Shown: positions 37,929 to 49,911, counted from the first letter of the stretch. The stretch: 64,000 nucleotides of DNA from Bacteroides xylanisolvens XB1A (GCF_000210075.1 NC_021017.1:2128917-2192916); one strand, 5' to 3'. Made by a program: numbers and translations. The notes: generated from the letters alone by a model not told the origin.

Positions 37929-38375
37929 TCAGAGTTTTACTACAGTTCCACCAGCAGCTTCAATAGCAGCAGTTGCAGTCTTAGAGAATGCATGAGCTTC
38001 TACTTCCAGCTTGTTAGTCAGAGTTCCGTTACCCAATACTTTTACCAACTGATTTGAAGAAATAAATCCTGCTTCGATAAAGTCGTTTACACCAACTTTT
38101 GCCAAGCTTTTAGCTTCAGCAAGTTTCTGGATAGTATCCAAGTTGATAGCTTTATATTCAACACGATTAATATTCTTGAAACCAAATTTAGGAACTCGAC
38201 GTTGAAGAGGCATCTGACCACCTTCAAAACCGATTTTCTTAGAGTATCCAGATCTTGATTTAGCTCCTTTATGACCTCTTGTAGAAGTACCACCTAAGCC
38301 AGAACCAGCACCACGTCCAATTCTTTTTCTTGTCTTAGTAGATCCCTCAGCAGGTTTTAAATTACTTAAGTTCAT
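37929..38375 (-). CDS. rplO: 50S ribosomal protein L15
   Basis: 148 residues beginning MNLSNLKPAEGSTKTRKRIG, with the glycine-rich GRGAGSGLGGTSTRGHKGAK extension that threads into 23S rRNA. Component of the 50S core. Confidence 0.98.
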   Translation of the reverse strand: MNLSNLKPAEGSTKTRKRIGRGAGSGLGGTSTRGHKGAKSRSGYSKKIGFEGGQMPLQRRVPKFGFKNINRVEYKAINLDTIQKLAEAKSLAKVGVNDFIEAGFISSNQLVKVLGNGTLTNKLEVEAHAFSKTATAAIEAAGGTVVKL

Positions 38376-38407
38376 ATTGTAATTTCGTTTTATTATTCAA
38401 CAAATAA

Positions 38408-38584
38408 TTACTTAACAATGGCAACCAAGTGTTTTACTTTATCTACCATTCCAAGAATTGAAGGAGTGCTTTCGTGTTCAACCACACGGTTCAGTTTACG
38501 AAGTCCCAGTGCGTCAAGAGTTCTTTTCTGATCAGCTGGAGCACCAATTCTACTTTTAACTTGTTTAATCTTTATAGTTGACAT
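38408..38584 (-). CDS. rpmD: 50S ribosomal protein L30
   Basis: A 58-residue protein (MSTIKIKQVKSRIGAP to VKHLVAIVK), the bacterial short form. Located between rpsE and rplO as usual. Confidence 0.96.
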   Translation of the reverse strand: MSTIKIKQVKSRIGAPADQKRTLDALGLRKLNRVVEHESTPSILGMVDKVKHLVAIVK

Positions 38585-38593
38585 ATCTCCTCC

Positions 38594-39112
38594 TTATCCT
38601 CTAAATACTTTTTCAACACTAATACCTCTGTTCTGAGCAACCATTCTTGCATCACGCATTTCACTCAAAGCTTCAATTGTAGCTTTAACAAGATTATGCG
38701 GATTCGAAGAACCTTTAGATTTAGCCAAAACGTCAGTAACACCAACACTTTCCAATACAGCACGCATAGCACCACCAGCTACAACACCGGTTCCGTGAGA
38801 TGCAGGTTTGATGAATACTTCAGCACCACCAAATCTAGCTGATTGTTCATGAGGAACAGTACCTTTTAAAATAGGTACTTTCACCAGGTTCTTTTTAGCT
38901 GACTCAACACCTTTAGCGATAGCAGCTGTTACTTCACCTGCTTTACCAAGTCCCCAACCAATGATACCTTCTTCGTTACCTACAACAACGATTGCAGAGA
39001 AACTAAAAGTTCTACCACCTTTGGTAACTTTAGTAACACGATTAATAGCAACTAATCTATCTTTCAGTTCTATATCGTTAGTAATCTTAACTCTATTATT
39101 AACTCCTGCCAT
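38594..39112 (-). CDS. rpsE: 30S ribosomal protein S5
   Basis: 172 residues with a double-stranded-RNA-binding-like N-terminal half ([19 protein letters not shown]) and a C-terminal domain. It helps hold the fidelity interface with S4. It follows rplR by five bases. Confidence 0.98.
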   Translation of the reverse strand: MAGVNNRVKITNDIELKDRLVAINRVTKVTKGGRTFSFSAIVVVGNEEGIIGWGLGKAGEVTAAIAKGVESAKKNLVKVPILKGTVPHEQSARFGGAEVFIKPASHGTGVVAGGAMRAVLESVGVTDVLAKSKGSSNPHNLVKATIEALSEMRDARMVAQNRGISVEKVFRG

Positions 39113-39117
39113 AATGA

Positions 39118-39462
39118 TTAAAATTTAAGTCCACCGTTACGAGCAGCATCAGCTACTTCTTTTACTCTCCCATGATACAAGTAACCATTACGGTCGAAAA
39201 CAACAGTAGTTATACCTGCTTCCTGAGCCTTTTTAGCAATCATTTCACCAACTTTAGCAGCTTGTTCTTTTTTAGCGACTTTCTCAGTCAAACCTAAAGA
39301 AGAAGCAGCAGCCAGTGTCTTACCAGAAAGATCATCGATAATCTGGACATAAATTTGCTTGTTACTTCTAAATACACTCATACGCGGACATTCAGTAGTA
39401 CCTGAAATTTTGTTGCGTACTCTATATTTGATCTTAACTCGTCTTTCTATTTTTGTTGTCAT
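39118..39462 (-). CDS. rplR: 50S ribosomal protein L18
   Basis: 114 residues with [18 protein letters not shown] and the end [19 protein letters not shown]. It binds 5S rRNA together with L5. Confidence 0.98.
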   Translation of the reverse strand: MTTKIERRVKIKYRVRNKISGTTECPRMSVFRSNKQIYVQIIDDLSGKTLAAASSLGLTEKVAKKEQAAKVGEMIAKKAQEAGITTVVFDRNGYLYHGRVKEVADAARNGGLKF

Positions 39463-39483
39463 AATAATCTAATTTTATATGAA

Positions 39484-40053
39484 TTACTTAGCGCCGGCTG
39501 ATTTACCAGACTTTCTACGAATTACTTCGCCAACAAACTTAATACCTTTACCCTTGTATGGTTCAGGCTTACGGAAAGAACGTATTTTAGAGCAAACTTG
39601 ACCAAGCAATTGTTTGTCACACGATTCCAATATAATAAGAGGATTCTTATTTCTTTCAGACTTCGTTTCAACTTTTACCTCAGCAGGTAATTGAATGAAA
39701 ATATTGTGTGTATAACCTAAAGCCAGCTCAATGATGTTACCTTGGTTTGAAGCACGATAACCTACACCTACAAGTTCCAGTTCTTTCTTGTAACCTTCAG
39801 ATACGCCCACAACCATGTTGTGAACCAATGAACGATACAAACCGTGGAAAGCATGTTTCTGCTTCGGGTTATCAAGCATTTCTTTATCGTTTTCTGTTAA
39901 AGTTACGTGTCCGTCTTCAATAGTAACATTGATAGCAGGATTCACATATTGGCTCATTTCGCCTTTGGGTCCCTTTACGGTAACCACATTATCCTTCAGA
40001 GTGATTGTCACTCCAGCAGGGATACTAATGGGTAATTTTCCTATTCTTGACAT
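39484..40053 (-). CDS. rplF: 50S ribosomal protein L6
   Basis: 189 residues, two tandem L6 folds; the second ends with PEPYKGKGIKFVGEVIRRK, the family signature. It lies near the factor-binding site of the 50S subunit. Confidence 0.98.
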   Translation of the reverse strand: MSRIGKLPISIPAGVTITLKDNVVTVKGPKGEMSQYVNPAINVTIEDGHVTLTENDKEMLDNPKQKHAFHGLYRSLVHNMVVGVSEGYKKELELVGVGYRASNQGNIIELALGYTHNIFIQLPAEVKVETKSERNKNPLIILESCDKQLLGQVCSKIRSFRKPEPYKGKGIKFVGEVIRRKSGKSAGAK

Positions 40054-40068
40054 TCTAATTCCTCCTAA

Positions 40069-40464
40069 TTAATATACATAACACAAGACTTCACCACCGA
40101 TTTTCAGTTCTGCAGCCTCTTTGTTAGTCATTACACCTTTGGAAGTAGATATTATAGCAATACCCAGCCCATTAATAACACGCGGCATATCTTTGTAACC
40201 AGTATACTTACGCATACCCGGAGAAGATATTCTTTCTAACTTTTTGATTGCGTTAACTTTGTTAACAGAATCATACTTCAAGGCAACCTTAATAGTTCCT
40301 TGAGGACCATCTTCTACAAACTTATAATTAAGGATGTAGCCTTTTTCAAAAAGAATCTTAGTGATTTCTTTTTTCAAATTCGAAGCGGGAACTTCAACAA
40401 CTCTGTGCTTTGCACCAATCGCGTTCCGCAACCTCGTTAAATAATCTGCTATTGGATCAGTCAT
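40069..40464 (-). CDS. rpsH: 30S ribosomal protein S8
   Basis: 131 residues, MTDPIADYLTRLRNA to the signature GIAIISTSKGVMTNKEA. In E. coli S8 also represses the spc operon by binding the rplE leader; a similar site was not identified here. Confidence 0.98.
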   Translation of the reverse strand: MTDPIADYLTRLRNAIGAKHRVVEVPASNLKKEITKILFEKGYILNYKFVEDGPQGTIKVALKYDSVNKVNAIKKLERISSPGMRKYTGYKDMPRVINGLGIAIISTSKGVMTNKEAAELKIGGEVLCYVY

Positions 40465-40516
40465 ATAAAAATAAATTAAATTAATCAGGACTACCCTGAC
40501 AATATTTAAACAATAA

Positions 40517-40816
40517 TTACCAGCTTGCTTTTTTTACGCCTGGGATCAGTCCGTTAGATGCCATCTCACGGAATTGAATTCTCGAAATTCCGAACTGACG
40601 AATATAACCTTTAGGACGACCAGTCAGTTTGCAACGGTTGTGCATACGAATTGGATTAGAATTCTTTGGCAACTCTTGCAACTTCTGTGCAGCTTCGAAA
40701 GCATCAGCAGGATCACCTGTTCTTACGATTTGCTTCAAAGCAGCTCTTTTCTCGGCGTATTTGGCTACTAATTTAGCACGCTTTACTTCACGTGCTTTCA
40801 TTGATTCCTTTGCCAT
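40517..40816 (-). CDS. rpsN: 30S ribosomal protein S14, long zinc-free form
   Basis: 99 residues without the CxxC pairs of the short zinc form, so the C-minus type. [20 protein letters not shown] is the signature. It belongs to the 30S head. Confidence 0.97.
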   Translation of the reverse strand: MAKESMKAREVKRAKLVAKYAEKRAALKQIVRTGDPADAFEAAQKLQELPKNSNPIRMHNRCKLTGRPKGYIRQFGISRIQFREMASNGLIPGVKKASW

Positions 40817-40821
40817 ATCTA

Positions 40822-41379
40822 TTAGTCTTTTTTAGCGTTTTTAAAAGGTAAACCGAATTCCTTCAGCAAAGCATAACCTTCTTCATCTGTTTCCGCAGAG
40901 GTTACAAAGGTAATATTCATTCCGAGAATTCTTGTAATACTATCGATATTTATTTCAGGGAAAATGATTTGTTCCTGAATACCAAGGGTATAGTTACCTT
41001 TACCATCAAACTTACTTTCGATACCTTTGAAGTCACGAATACGAGGAAGAGCTACACGAACCAATTTTTCAAGGAATTCGTACATTCTTTCACGACGTAA
41101 AGTTACCATAACACCAATCGGCATTTTTTTACGCAACTTAAAGTTTGCGATATCTTTACGAGAAATGGTAGCTACAGCTTTTTGACCTGTAATAGCTGTC
41201 ATTTCATTGATTGCTACTTCGATAATCTTCTTATCAGCAACAGCCATACCTAATCCCTGATTGATTACAATCTTCTTAAGTACGGGTATCTGCATTGTAG
41301 AAGAATACTGGAACTGTGATTTCAATGCAGGTGCTATACGCTCTGCATATTCTTTCTTAAGACTAGCAGTATTACTCAT
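40822..41379 (-). CDS. rplE: 50S ribosomal protein L5
   Basis: 185 residues with [17 protein letters not shown], the 5S rRNA-binding beginning of L5. It forms the bridge to the small-subunit head. Its start overlaps the last base of rplX. Confidence 0.98.
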   Translation of the reverse strand: MSNTASLKKEYAERIAPALKSQFQYSSTMQIPVLKKIVINQGLGMAVADKKIIEVAINEMTAITGQKAVATISRKDIANFKLRKKMPIGVMVTLRRERMYEFLEKLVRVALPRIRDFKGIESKFDGKGNYTLGIQEQIIFPEINIDSITRILGMNITFVTSAETDEEGYALLKEFGLPFKNAKKD

Positions 41380-41699
41380 TACTTAATCTCCTCTCCTGAT
41401 TTTTTAGAATAACGCACTAAAGTTCCTTCCGAACTCTTTTTTCTCCCAATACGCGTTGCTTTACCAGTTTTTGGATCAACCGGGTTCAAGTTTGAAATGT
41501 GGATAGAAGCTTCTTGCTTCACAATACCACCTTGTGGATTCTTTGCATTCGGCTTTGTGCTTTTAGATACCATATTGATACCTTCAACAAATGCACGTCC
41601 TTCTTTAACAAGAACCTTCAATACACGACCAGTTTTGCCCTTATCTTCACCAGCATTTACGTAAACTGTATCGCCTTTTTTAATATGTAATTTACTCAT
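41379..41699 (-). CDS. rplX: 50S ribosomal protein L24
   Basis: 106 residues with a KOW motif ([19 protein letters not shown]). L24 starts 50S assembly. Its stop shares one base with the rplE start. Confidence 0.98.
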   Translation of the reverse strand: MSKLHIKKGDTVYVNAGEDKGKTGRVLKVLVKEGRAFVEGINMVSKSTKPNAKNPQGGIVKQEASIHISNLNPVDPKTGKATRIGRKKSSEGTLVRYSKKSGEEIK

Positions 41700-41718
41700 T
41701 ACTTAAATCTTTTACAAA

Positions 41719-42084
41719 TTAAAGTACCTCAGGCGCAAGTGACACAACTTTCATGTTTGTAGCACGAAGTTCTCTTGCTACAGGACCGAAAATACGACTA
41801 CCTCTAATTTCACCTGCATTATTCAACAACACGCAAGCATTATCATCAAAACGTATATAAGAACCATCAGGACGACGGATTTCTTTCTTTGTACGTACAA
41901 TCAAAGCCTTTGATACTGCACCTTTTTTAACATCACTAGAAGGGATAACGCTCTTCACTGAAACTACAATGACATCCCCCACTGAAGCATAACGACGACC
42001 TGTCCCCCCCAAAACGCGGATACACAACGCCTCTTTCGCTCCACTGTTATCACATACTGTAAGTCTGGATTCTACTTGTATCAT
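41719..42084 (-). CDS. rplN: 50S ribosomal protein L14
   Basis: 121 residues, [19 protein letters not shown], ending [10 protein letters not shown]. It makes intersubunit bridges to 16S rRNA. Confidence 0.98.
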   Translation of the reverse strand: MIQVESRLTVCDNSGAKEALCIRVLGGTGRRYASVGDVIVVSVKSVIPSSDVKKGAVSKALIVRTKKEIRRPDGSYIRFDDNACVLLNNAGEIRGSRIFGPVARELRATNMKVVSLAPEVL

Positions 42085-42086
42085 AA

Positions 42087-42344
42087 TTACTTAGCTCTTT
42101 CAATTATTTCTACTAATCTCCATCTTTTAGTCTTGCTCAAAGGACGAGTTTCCATGATGCTTACAGTATCACCGATATTGCATTCATTCTTTTCATCGTG
42201 AGCATGGTACTTCTTCGTTTTGCTAACGAACTTACCATATATAGGGTGTTTTTCCTTAAATTTGGCAGCAACTGTGATGGTCTTGTCCATCTTATTGCTC
42301 AACACAACCCCTGTTCTTTCTTTTCTTAAATTTCTTGCTTCCAT
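42087..42344 (-). CDS. rpsQ: 30S ribosomal protein S17
   Basis: 85 residues from [12 protein letters not shown]; an OB-fold with [13 protein letters not shown] and [18 protein letters not shown]. An ATG four codons earlier (42356) overlaps the rpmC stop as ATGA and could be used, but the chosen start is the one usual in relatives. Confidence 0.95.
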   Translation of the reverse strand: MEARNLRKERTGVVLSNKMDKTITVAAKFKEKHPIYGKFVSKTKKYHAHDEKNECNIGDTVSIMETRPLSKTKRWRLVEIIERAK

Positions 42345-42352
42345 CAAGCTGA

Positions 42353-42550
42353 TCATTTATTGTTAAGTTCTCTTTCGCGCAATTCTGTTTTCATACGCGC
42401 AATAGTCCTGCGTAATTGTTTGATTTGAGCAGGATTTTCCAAAGGAGAAATAGAATGATTAATAACCATTTGGTTATAATTAGCTGTTTCCGCCTCTACT
42501 CTTTCTACTAAATCATTAGTAGTCATTTCTTTAATTTCTGCAATTTTCAT
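42353..42550 (-). CDS. rpmC: 50S ribosomal protein L29
   Basis: 65 residues in two antiparallel helices, with [18 protein letters not shown]. It lies at the exit tunnel near L23, where nascent-chain factors dock. Confidence 0.97.
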   Translation of the reverse strand: MKIAEIKEMTTNDLVERVEAETANYNQMVINHSISPLENPAQIKQLRRTIARMKTELRERELNNK

Positions 42551-42555
42551 AACAC

Positions 42556-42990
42556 TTACGCATTTTGATTTTGAATATCATAATCACGTCTTACGACAAA
42601 CTTCGTTGTAATAGGAAGCTTTTGAGCAGCTAAGCGCAATGCTTCTTTCGCGATTTCGTAAGATACTCCTTCAGCTTCAATAATGATTCTACCTGGAGTT
42701 ACAGGAGCCACAAATCCCTCTGGAGCACCTTTACCTTTACCCATACGTACATCGGCAGGTTTTCTAGTGATCGGTTTATCCGGGAATATACGGATCCAGA
42801 TCTGTCCTTGACGTTGCATATATCTTGTTACTGCAATACGAGCAGCTTCGATCTGACGGCCTGTAATCCACTTAGTCTCCAAAGCCTTTATGCCAAAAGA
42901 ACCAAAGGCCAGCTGGTTGCCTCTCTGGGCATTACCTTTCTGACGGCCTTTTTGTTGTCTTCTGAATTTTGTCTTTTTCGGTTGTAACAT
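42556..42990 (-). CDS. rplP: 50S ribosomal protein L16
   Basis: 144 residues, [36 protein letters not shown] and the [15 protein letters not shown] loop match L16, which positions tRNA at the A and P sites. Five bases separate it from rpmC. Confidence 0.98.
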   Translation of the reverse strand: MLQPKKTKFRRQQKGRQKGNAQRGNQLAFGSFGIKALETKWITGRQIEAARIAVTRYMQRQGQIWIRIFPDKPITRKPADVRMGKGKGAPEGFVAPVTPGRIIIEAEGVSYEIAKEALRLAAQKLPITTKFVVRRDYDIQNQNA

Positions 42991-43013
42991 AGTTTCCTAA
43001 AATTCAAATTCGT

Positions 43014-43745
43014 TTAGCGATTATTTTTCTTTCTTTTGAAGTTCTTTCCGCCGTTGTTTCCACTATTGTTTCCACGACCACTTTCTTTGCTTTGTGTAAA
43101 GTTCGGAGCCAATTCTTTCTTACCAAACACTTCACCTCTACAAATCCAAACTTTGATACCAAGAAGACCTACTTTAGTCAATGCTTCTGCATGGCAGTAG
43201 TCGATATCAGCTCTGAAAGTGTGCAACGGAGTTCTTCCTTCTTTATACATTTCAGAACGAGCCATTTCAGCTCCATTCAAACGTCCTGAAATCTGAATTT
43301 TGATACCTTCAGCACCCATACGCATTGTGTTTGCGATAGCCATCTTGATGGCACGGCGATAGGCAATTTTACCTTCAACCTGGCGAGCGATGTTGTTAGC
43401 AACAATCACAGCATCCAGTTCCGGTCTCTTCACTTCAAAGATATTGATTTGAATATCTTTGTCGGTAACCTTCTTCAACTCCTCTTTTAACTTATCAACT
43501 TCTTGGCCACCTTTACCGATAATAATACCCGGGCGAGCAGTGCAAACAGTAATAGTAACGAGCTTCAGCGTACGTTCAATTACGATTCTTGATACACTTG
43601 CTTTTGCAAGTCTTGCATTAAGATATTTACGGATTTTGCTATCTTCCAGCAAAGAATCACCGTAATCATTTCCACCATACCAGTTAGAATCCCATCCTCT
43701 GATAATTCCTAAACGGTTGCTTATTGGATTAACTTTTTGTCCCAT
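43014..43745 (-). CDS. rpsC: 30S ribosomal protein S3
   Basis: 243 residues: N-terminal type-II KH domain ([20 protein letters not shown]), a C-terminal domain, and a final Asn/Gly/Lys-rich tail ([17 protein letters not shown]). S3 surrounds the mRNA entry channel. Confidence 0.98.
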   Translation of the reverse strand: MGQKVNPISNRLGIIRGWDSNWYGGNDYGDSLLEDSKIRKYLNARLAKASVSRIVIERTLKLVTITVCTARPGIIIGKGGQEVDKLKEELKKVTDKDIQINIFEVKRPELDAVIVANNIARQVEGKIAYRRAIKMAIANTMRMGAEGIKIQISGRLNGAEMARSEMYKEGRTPLHTFRADIDYCHAEALTKVGLLGIKVWICRGEVFGKKELAPNFTQSKESGRGNNSGNNGGKNFKRKKNNR

Positions 43746-43750
43746 CTACC

Positions 43751-44161
43751 TTAATTTTGATCTTCGTTATTACTTTTAGCACCAACGAACAATGTTACGT
43801 GATTTGAACGTTTGCGAATTCTATAACCTCTACCCTGTGGTGCCGGTCTCATTCTTTTGAGTGTAGCTCCACCATCAACAAAAATCTGTGTTACGAACAA
43901 TTCGCCACTTTCTGCTTTACGTTCGTTTTTCTGTTCCCAGTTAGCAATTGCAGAGCGAAGCAATTTTTCCACTCTTGCAGCAGCTTCTTTTGAAGAAAAT
44001 TTCAAAACACCAAGTGCTCTGTTCACTTCCATACCACGGATCATGTCTGCAACCAGACGCATCTTACGTGGAGAAGTAGGAACATTTTGCAATTTTGCAA
44101 AATACATGGTCTTAAGGGCTTCTTTTCTTTTTTCAGCCGATATTTTTTTTCTTGCTCCCAT
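43751..44161 (-). CDS. rplV: 50S ribosomal protein L22
   Basis: 136 residues. [19 protein letters not shown] is the globular core and [19 protein letters not shown] the long beta-hairpin that lines the exit tunnel; no insertion that would suggest macrolide resistance is apparent. Confidence 0.98.
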   Translation of the reverse strand: MGARKKISAEKRKEALKTMYFAKLQNVPTSPRKMRLVADMIRGMEVNRALGVLKFSSKEAAARVEKLLRSAIANWEQKNERKAESGELFVTQIFVDGGATLKRMRPAPQGRGYRIRKRSNHVTLFVGAKSNNEDQN

Positions 44162-44197
44162 TATTATTTATTACTTTATTATTTCAAATAAATCCTG

Positions 44198-44467
44198 TTA
44201 TCTTTTCTTGTTACCAGCGTGTCCTCTGAATGTACGAGTTGGAGCAAATTCGCCCAACTTGTGTCCTACCATATTCTCGGTAACATAAACAGGAATAAAT
44301 TTATTTCCATTGTGAACTGCAACTGTATGGCCTACAAAATCAGGCGAAATCATTGAAGCTCTGGCCCAAGTCTTTACTACGACTTTCTTACCTGATTCAT
44401 TCATGGCAAGAATTCTCTTTTCAAGCTTAACGTTAATATATGGACCTTTTTTTAATGAACGACTCAT
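44198..44467 (-). CDS. rpsS: 30S ribosomal protein S19
   Basis: 89 residues, [18 protein letters not shown], then [18 protein letters not shown]. It binds 16S rRNA in the head beside S13. Confidence 0.98.
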   Translation of the reverse strand: MSRSLKKGPYINVKLEKRILAMNESGKKVVVKTWARASMISPDFVGHTVAVHNGNKFIPVYVTENMVGHKLGEFAPTRTFRGHAGNKKR

Positions 44468-44487
44468 AGTTTACTCAATTAATCAGA

Positions 44488-45312
44488 TTACTTTTTTCTT
44501 CTCTCAATAATGTACTTAGACGATTGTTTCTTAGGAGCTCTAGTCTTAAGTCCCTTAGCATACAATCCCTTACGTGATCTTGGGTGACCTCCGGAAGCAC
44601 GTCCTTCACCACCACCCATCGGGTGATCAACCGGGTTCATTACAACACCACGGTTACGAGGACGACGTCCTTGCCAACGAGAACGTCCTGCTTTACCTGA
44701 ACTTTCCAATCCATGATCAGAGTTACCTACACTACCGATAGTAGCTTTACAAGTGCTAAGAATCTGTCTAACCTCACCTGAAGGCAACTTAATTACACAA
44801 TACTTACCCTCACGAGAAGTCAACTGAGCAAAGTTACCAGCTGAACGAACCAGAGCAGCACCCTGTCCCGGACGTAATTCGATATTGTGAATCACAGTAC
44901 CCACCGGAATGTTTTGAAGAGGAAGAGCATTACCAATCTCTGGCGCTGCTGTTTCACCTGACATCAGAGTCGCACCAACTTGCAATCCATTGGGAGCAAT
45001 AATATATCTTTTTTCTCCATCAGCATAAAATAACAGAGCGATACGAGCCGAACGATTCGGGTCGTATTCGATTGTTTTAACTACTGCTGGAACACCGTCC
45101 TTATTTCTCTTGAAATCAACAACTCTAATCACCTTTCTATGACCGCCACCAATGTAGCGCATAGTCATCTTACCTTCGCTGTTACGACCACCAGATGATT
45201 TCTTACCATATACAAGAGACTTTTCTGGTACTGATGCAGTAATTTCTTCGAAAGTACCAATAATTTTATGTCTTTGCCCCGGTGTTGTGGGCTTAAATTT
45301 ACGTACTGCCAT
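44488..45312 (-). CDS. rplB: 50S ribosomal protein L2
   Basis: 274 residues. The OB and SH3-like halves are present, and [17 protein letters not shown] contains the histidine loop close to the peptidyl-transferase centre. It precedes rpsS by 20 bases. Confidence 0.98.
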   Translation of the reverse strand: MAVRKFKPTTPGQRHKIIGTFEEITASVPEKSLVYGKKSSGGRNSEGKMTMRYIGGGHRKVIRVVDFKRNKDGVPAVVKTIEYDPNRSARIALLFYADGEKRYIIAPNGLQVGATLMSGETAAPEIGNALPLQNIPVGTVIHNIELRPGQGAALVRSAGNFAQLTSREGKYCVIKLPSGEVRQILSTCKATIGSVGNSDHGLESSGKAGRSRWQGRRPRNRGVVMNPVDHPMGGGEGRASGGHPRSRKGLYAKGLKTRAPKKQSSKYIIERRKK

Positions 45313-45317
45313 TTTTA

Positions 45318-45608
45318 TTAAATATTGCTATAAAAATCAATAGTATCTCCTTCTTTCAATGTCACGATTGCTTTTTTGAAAGCATTCGTACGACCATTGA
45401 TGATACCTGCTTTGGTATAACGGCTCTTATTCTTGCCAGCATACTTCACAGTATTCACATCAACTACAGTAACATTATAAAGAGCTTCAATTTCCTTCTT
45501 AATTTCCAGTTTGTTAGCTTCAGGACGTACAACAAAGCCGAAACGATTCAGCTTATCTGTGATTGCAGTCATTTTCTCTGTTACCAACGGTTTAATAATA
45601 ATTCCCAT
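45318..45608 (-). CDS. rplW: 50S ribosomal protein L23
   Basis: 96 residues, [16 protein letters not shown], with the conserved [15 protein letters not shown] helix. It is the docking site for trigger factor and SRP at the tunnel exit. Confidence 0.98.
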   Translation of the reverse strand: MGIIIKPLVTEKMTAITDKLNRFGFVVRPEANKLEIKKEIEALYNVTVVDVNTVKYAGKNKSRYTKAGIINGRTNAFKKAIVTLKEGDTIDFYSNI

Positions 45609-45624
45609 TATTTAAGCCTCCTTT

Positions 45625-46251
45625 TTAAATTAAGATATTGTCAATAGCCTTCAGAGAGTTTTCTGTAAGCACAACAACCCCAGCATTCAATACTCTGTAA
45701 GTATTTAATCCTGAGATAGTCTGCACATTAGCACCCTCGATGTTACGAGCTGACAAATATACGTTTTTATTTGCTTCCGGTAAAATTACAAGTAGCTTTT
45801 TATCGGAAACTTTAAGATTTTTTGTCATTGCAACGAAATCTTTTGTCTTAGGAGCTTCAAATGTGAAATCCTCAACGACAATGATTGCATCGTTTTGAGC
45901 TTTATAAGACAAAGCTGACTTACGAGCCAATGTCTTAACTTTTTTATTCAATTTGAAGAAGTAGTCTCTTGGTTTCGGACCGAAAACACGAGCACCACCT
46001 ACAAGAACAGGCGAGTTCATATCACCACGACGTGCTCCACCGCCACCTTTCTGACGACCGATCTTACGAGTTGAACCACTGATTTCACTTCTTTCTTTTG
46101 ACTTATGAGTACCCTGACGCTGATTAGCCATAAATTGTTTTACGTCCAAATAAATAGCGTGGTCGTTGGGCTCAATTCCGAAGATAGATTCGTTTAACGT
46201 AACCTTTCTCCCAGTGTCTTCACCTTTAATGTTATATACGTTAACTTCCAT
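45625..46251 (-). CDS. rplD: 50S ribosomal protein L4
   Basis: 208 residues. The tunnel-constriction loop around [16 protein letters not shown] is present. In E. coli L4 also controls the S10 operon through its leader; the equivalent here, before rpsJ, was not recognised. Its start overlaps rplC by one base. Confidence 0.98.
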   Translation of the reverse strand: MEVNVYNIKGEDTGRKVTLNESIFGIEPNDHAIYLDVKQFMANQRQGTHKSKERSEISGSTRKIGRQKGGGGARRGDMNSPVLVGGARVFGPKPRDYFFKLNKKVKTLARKSALSYKAQNDAIIVVEDFTFEAPKTKDFVAMTKNLKVSDKKLLVILPEANKNVYLSARNIEGANVQTISGLNTYRVLNAGVVVLTENSLKAIDNILI

Positions 46252-46868
46252 TATTTCTCAATTAATACGATTGAACCTTTGCAACCCGGGATAGAACCTT
46301 TAACCAAAAGAAGGTTATGATCCGCGATTACTTTTAATACCTGCAAGTTTTGTACAGTGACTCTGTCACCACCAAGTTGTCCACCCATGCGCATTCCTTT
46401 GAATACTTTTGCAGGGTAAGAACAAGCACCGATAGAACCCGGTTTACGAGCGCGATTATGCTGACCGTGAGTAGCTTGACCCACACCACCAAAACCATGT
46501 CTTTTTACTACACCCTGAAAACCCTTACCCTTAGAAGTACCAACAACGTCAACAAAGCTAGCGTCGTTAAACATTTCTACAGTAATGGTATCACCCAAAT
46601 TCAACTCTGTTTCAAATTCTTTGAACTCAGCCAAGTGTCTCTTCGGTGTTACTCCTGCTCTTTTAAAATGTCCCATCAACGGTTTAGTTGTATGTTTTTC
46701 CTTTTTGTCCTGGAAACCCAACTGAACAGCTGCATAGCCATCTTTTTCTACAGTTTTAACTTGAGTAACAACACAAGGACCTGCTTCGATAACAGTGCAT
46801 GGTACATTTTTACCATCGGCACTGAAAACGGATGTCATTCCGATTTTTTTTCCTAATAATCCTGGCAT
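46251..46868 (-). CDS. rplC: 50S ribosomal protein L3
   Basis: 205 residues, [15 protein letters not shown], with [17 protein letters not shown] and [18 protein letters not shown] that reach the peptidyl-transferase centre. It starts 50S assembly with L24. Confidence 0.98.
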   Translation of the reverse strand: MPGLLGKKIGMTSVFSADGKNVPCTVIEAGPCVVTQVKTVEKDGYAAVQLGFQDKKEKHTTKPLMGHFKRAGVTPKRHLAEFKEFETELNLGDTITVEMFNDASFVDVVGTSKGKGFQGVVKRHGFGGVGQATHGQHNRARKPGSIGACSYPAKVFKGMRMGGQLGGDRVTVQNLQVLKVIADHNLLLVKGSIPGCKGSIVLIEK

Positions 46869-46886
46869 TTCACTAATTTTTAATTA

Positions 46887-47192
46887 TCAAACTTTAATTT
46901 CTACTTCCACACCACTTGGCAATTCCAACTTCATCAAAGCATCTACTGTCTTAGCTGTTGAGCTATAGATGTCGATTAATCTCTTATAAGAAGAGAGTTC
47001 AAATTGCTCACGAGACTTTTTATTTACGAAAGTCGAACGGTTCACAGTAAAGATACGTTTGTGCGTAGGCAGAGGTATTGGACCGCTAACGATAGCACCT
47101 GTAGCTTTTACAGTTCTTACAATTTTCTCAGCTGACTTGTCAACCAAGTTGTGGTCGTAAGATTTCAATTTAATTCTAATTTTCTGACTCAT
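46887..47192 (-). CDS. rpsJ: 30S ribosomal protein S10
   Basis: 101 residues from [18 protein letters not shown]; an 18-codon extension of the open frame upstream is hydrophobic and was rejected. [19 protein letters not shown] is the signature. S10 also works as NusE in antitermination with NusB. It begins the S10 segment after the fusA hairpin. Confidence 0.97.
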   Translation of the reverse strand: MSQKIRIKLKSYDHNLVDKSAEKIVRTVKATGAIVSGPIPLPTHKRIFTVNRSTFVNKKSREQFELSSYKRLIDIYSSTAKTVDALMKLELPSGVEVEIKV

Positions 47193-47230
47193 TATTTTTT
47201 TAATTAATACATTTATAATAAGATAAAGCG

Positions 47231-47258
47231 GCAGGCTAAGAGTCATTCGCTAGCCTGC
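47231..47258 (-). terminator. Hairpin between fusA and rpsJ
   Basis: Perfect eight-base arms (GCAGGCTA / TAGCCTGC) with a 12-base loop, 13 bases after the fusA stop. The following T content is weak, so partial attenuation or processing is more likely than full termination. Confidence 0.5.
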
Positions 47259-47271
47259 TACTTTAGATATT

Positions 47272-49389
47272 TTAGAGTAAATCAGCGCGTCCTTTTACTT
47301 CTTCCAATACAGCCTTAGCAATAGAAGAAGAAAGCTGAGCGTGATGAGAGTAGGTCATTGACGAGGTTGCACGACCAGAAGTAATAGTACGTAAAGCTGT
47401 TACGTAACCAAACATTTCCGCCAGTGGAACCATCGCTTTCACGATACGAGCGCCAGAGCGGCTAGATTCCATACCTTCAACCTGTCCACGACGTTTGTTC
47501 AAGTCACCGATAACATCACCCATGTTTTCTTCCGGAGTTACAACTTCCAGTTTCATGATAGGTTCCATCAAAACAGGACCTGCCTTAGCACATGCATTTT
47601 TATAAGCCTGCATTGCACAGATTTCAAATGACAACTGGTCAGAGTCAACCGGGTGGAATGAACCATCAACCAAAGTCACTTTCAATGAATCCAATGGGTA
47701 GCCTGCCAAAACACCACTCTTCATAGCATTTGTAAAGCCTTTCTGAACTGCTGGGATAAATTCCTTAGGAATATTACCACCCTTCACTTCATCAACAAAC
47801 TGCAAACCACCTAAAGTGAAATCCGCATCAGCCGGACCAATGTTCACAATGATATCAGCAAACTTACCACGTCCACCAGACTGCTTCTTGTACACTTCAC
47901 GCAAGTTAACTGTCTTCGTGATAGCTTCCTTATAGTTAACCTGAGGCTTACCTTGATTACATTCTACCTTGAATTCACGTTTCAAACGGTCAATGATAAT
48001 ATCCAAGTGAAGCTCACCCATACCAGAAATAACTGTCTGACCTGTCTGTTCGTCTGTTTTCACAGTAAATGTCGGGTCTTCTTCAGCCAATTTAGCCAAA
48101 CCGTTAGACAGTTTATCCATATCTTTCTGAGTCTTAGGTTCTACAGCGATACCAATAACCGGTTCCGGAAAGTCCATAGACTCAAGTACTATCGGAGCTG
48201 TTTCATCACACAAAGTATCCCCAGTACGAATATCTTTAAAGCCTACACCTGCACCAATATCACCAGCACCGATTACTTCAACCGGGTTCTGTTTGTTGGA
48301 GTGCATCTGGAACAGACGAGAAACGCGTTCTTTCTTACCAGAACGAGAGTTGTAGATATAAGAACCTGCTTCAATTTTACCAGAATAAACACGGAAGAAA
48401 GTCAAACGACCTACATATGGGTCAGTTGCGATCTTAAACGCCAAAGCAGATGTTTTTTCATCATCACTTGGTTTACGATCCTCTTCAGCTCCCGTATTAG
48501 GATTTGTACCTATTACGTTCTCTGTATCAAGTGGAGAAGGCAAGAAAGCACAAACATAATCAAGCAATGTCTGAACACCTTTGTTCTTAAAAGAAGATCC
48601 GCAAAGCATAGGAACTACAGCCATCTGAACTGTTGCATTACGAAGAGCTCTCAATACTTCTTCTTCAGTAATAGTAGAAGGATCATCGAAATATTTCTCC
48701 ATCAAAGCATCATCAAATTCTGCTACTTTTTCAAGCATCTTATCTCTCCACTCGTTAGCTTCATCGATAAGTTCTGCAGGGATTTCCTCAATACTGTAGT
48801 CAGCCCCCATTGTTTCATCATGCCAATAGATAGCTTTCATTTTGATAAGGTCAACAAGACCTTTGAAAGATTCTTCAGCACCGATAGGAACAACAATCGG
48901 ACACGGATTAGCTCCAAGAACATCCTTCATCTGACGAACTACTTCAAAGAAGTCAGCACCAGAACGGTCCATCTTATTAACATAAGCAATACGAGGAACG
49001 TTATATTTATCAGCCTGACGCCATACTGTTTCAGATTGAGGCTCAACACCACCAACAGCACAGTAAGCAGCTACAGCCCCATCAAGGATACGCAATGAAC
49101 GTTCTACCTCTGCGGTAAAGTCAACGTGTCCCGGAGTGTCAATCAAGTTAATTTTATAAGTATCACCAGCATATTTCCACCTTGTTGTTGTAGCAGCGGA
49201 TGTAATAGTGATACCACGTTCTTGCTCCTGCTCCATCCAGTCCATAGTAGCAGCACCATCATGAACTTCACCAATTTTGTGAGTCAATCCAGTGTAGAAC
49301 AGGATACGTTCAGAAGTAGTTGTTTTTCCGGCATCAATGTGAGCCATGATACCGATATTACGAGTTAAATGTAAATCATGTTTAGCCAT
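47272..49389 (-). CDS. fusA: Elongation factor G
   Basis: 705 residues, the usual length. G1 [10 protein letters not shown]3 DTPGHVDF and G4 NKMD are intact, and domains II-V follow. It drives tRNA-mRNA translocation with GTP. Bacteroides also carry a second, divergent EF-G elsewhere; the present one, in the str position, is the canonical copy. It follows rpsG by 45 bases. Confidence 0.98.
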   Translation of the reverse strand: MAKHDLHLTRNIGIMAHIDAGKTTTSERILFYTGLTHKIGEVHDGAATMDWMEQEQERGITITSAATTTRWKYAGDTYKINLIDTPGHVDFTAEVERSLRILDGAVAAYCAVGGVEPQSETVWRQADKYNVPRIAYVNKMDRSGADFFEVVRQMKDVLGANPCPIVVPIGAEESFKGLVDLIKMKAIYWHDETMGADYSIEEIPAELIDEANEWRDKMLEKVAEFDDALMEKYFDDPSTITEEEVLRALRNATVQMAVVPMLCGSSFKNKGVQTLLDYVCAFLPSPLDTENVIGTNPNTGAEEDRKPSDDEKTSALAFKIATDPYVGRLTFFRVYSGKIEAGSYIYNSRSGKKERVSRLFQMHSNKQNPVEVIGAGDIGAGVGFKDIRTGDTLCDETAPIVLESMDFPEPVIGIAVEPKTQKDMDKLSNGLAKLAEEDPTFTVKTDEQTGQTVISGMGELHLDIIIDRLKREFKVECNQGKPQVNYKEAITKTVNLREVYKKQSGGRGKFADIIVNIGPADADFTLGGLQFVDEVKGGNIPKEFIPAVQKGFTNAMKSGVLAGYPLDSLKVTLVDGSFHPVDSDQLSFEICAMQAYKNACAKAGPVLMEPIMKLEVVTPEENMGDVIGDLNKRRGQVEGMESSRSGARIVKAMVPLAEMFGYVTALRTITSGRATSSMTYSHHAQLSSSIAKAVLEEVKGRADLL

Positions 49390-49434
49390 CTTCTAATTCC
49401 TTTACTTTAAGTTTATATTAGGTTTCTTACAGTA

Positions 49435-49911
49435 TTAGAATCTAAAATGAGCAAATGCACGGTTAGCTTCTGCCATTCTGTGCATATCTTCTTTACGTTT
49501 GTATGCACCGCCTTGTTCATTGAAGGCATCCATAATTTCAGCAGCCAACTTGTCAGCCATTGATTTACCACCTCTTTTGCGAGCAAACAGAATCAAATTC
49601 TTCATAGAGATTGATTCTTTACGATCCGGACGGATTTCAGTAGGAACTTGGAAAGTAGCACCACCTACACGGCGAGACTTTACTTCCACTTGCGGAGTTA
49701 CATTATCCAAAGCCTTTTTCCAGATTTCGAGAGCTGATTTTTCTTCGTTAGGAAGTTTTGCTTTCACTGTTTCCAAAGCGGCATAAAAGATTTCATAAGA
49801 TGTATTTTTCTTTCCATCATACATCAAGTGGTTCACGAACTTGGAAACCTTTTGGTCATTAAACACAGGATCCGGAAGAATCAGGCGTTTTTTTGGTTTT
49901 GCTTTTCTCAT
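49435..49911 (-). CDS. rpsG: 30S ribosomal protein S7
   Basis: 158 residues from [17 protein letters not shown]; an earlier start 18 codons upstream gives a basic, non-conserved extension. [20 protein letters not shown] is the signature. S7 organises the 30S head and the E site. Confidence 0.97.
   Translation of the reverse strand: MRKAKPKKRLILPDPVFNDQKVSKFVNHLMYDGKKNTSYEIFYAALETVKAKLPNEEKSALEIWKKALDNVTPQVEVKSRRVGGATFQVPTEIRPDRKESISMKNLILFARKRGGKSMADKLAAEIMDAFNEQGGAYKRKEDMHRMAEANRAFAHFRF

Noticed and set aside
47953-49098. 381-codon open frame opposite fusA
   Set aside because: It is antisense to a highly conserved gene, has odd composition (rich in Phe, Thr, Ser, Asn) and no recognisable family; it follows from fusA codon bias.
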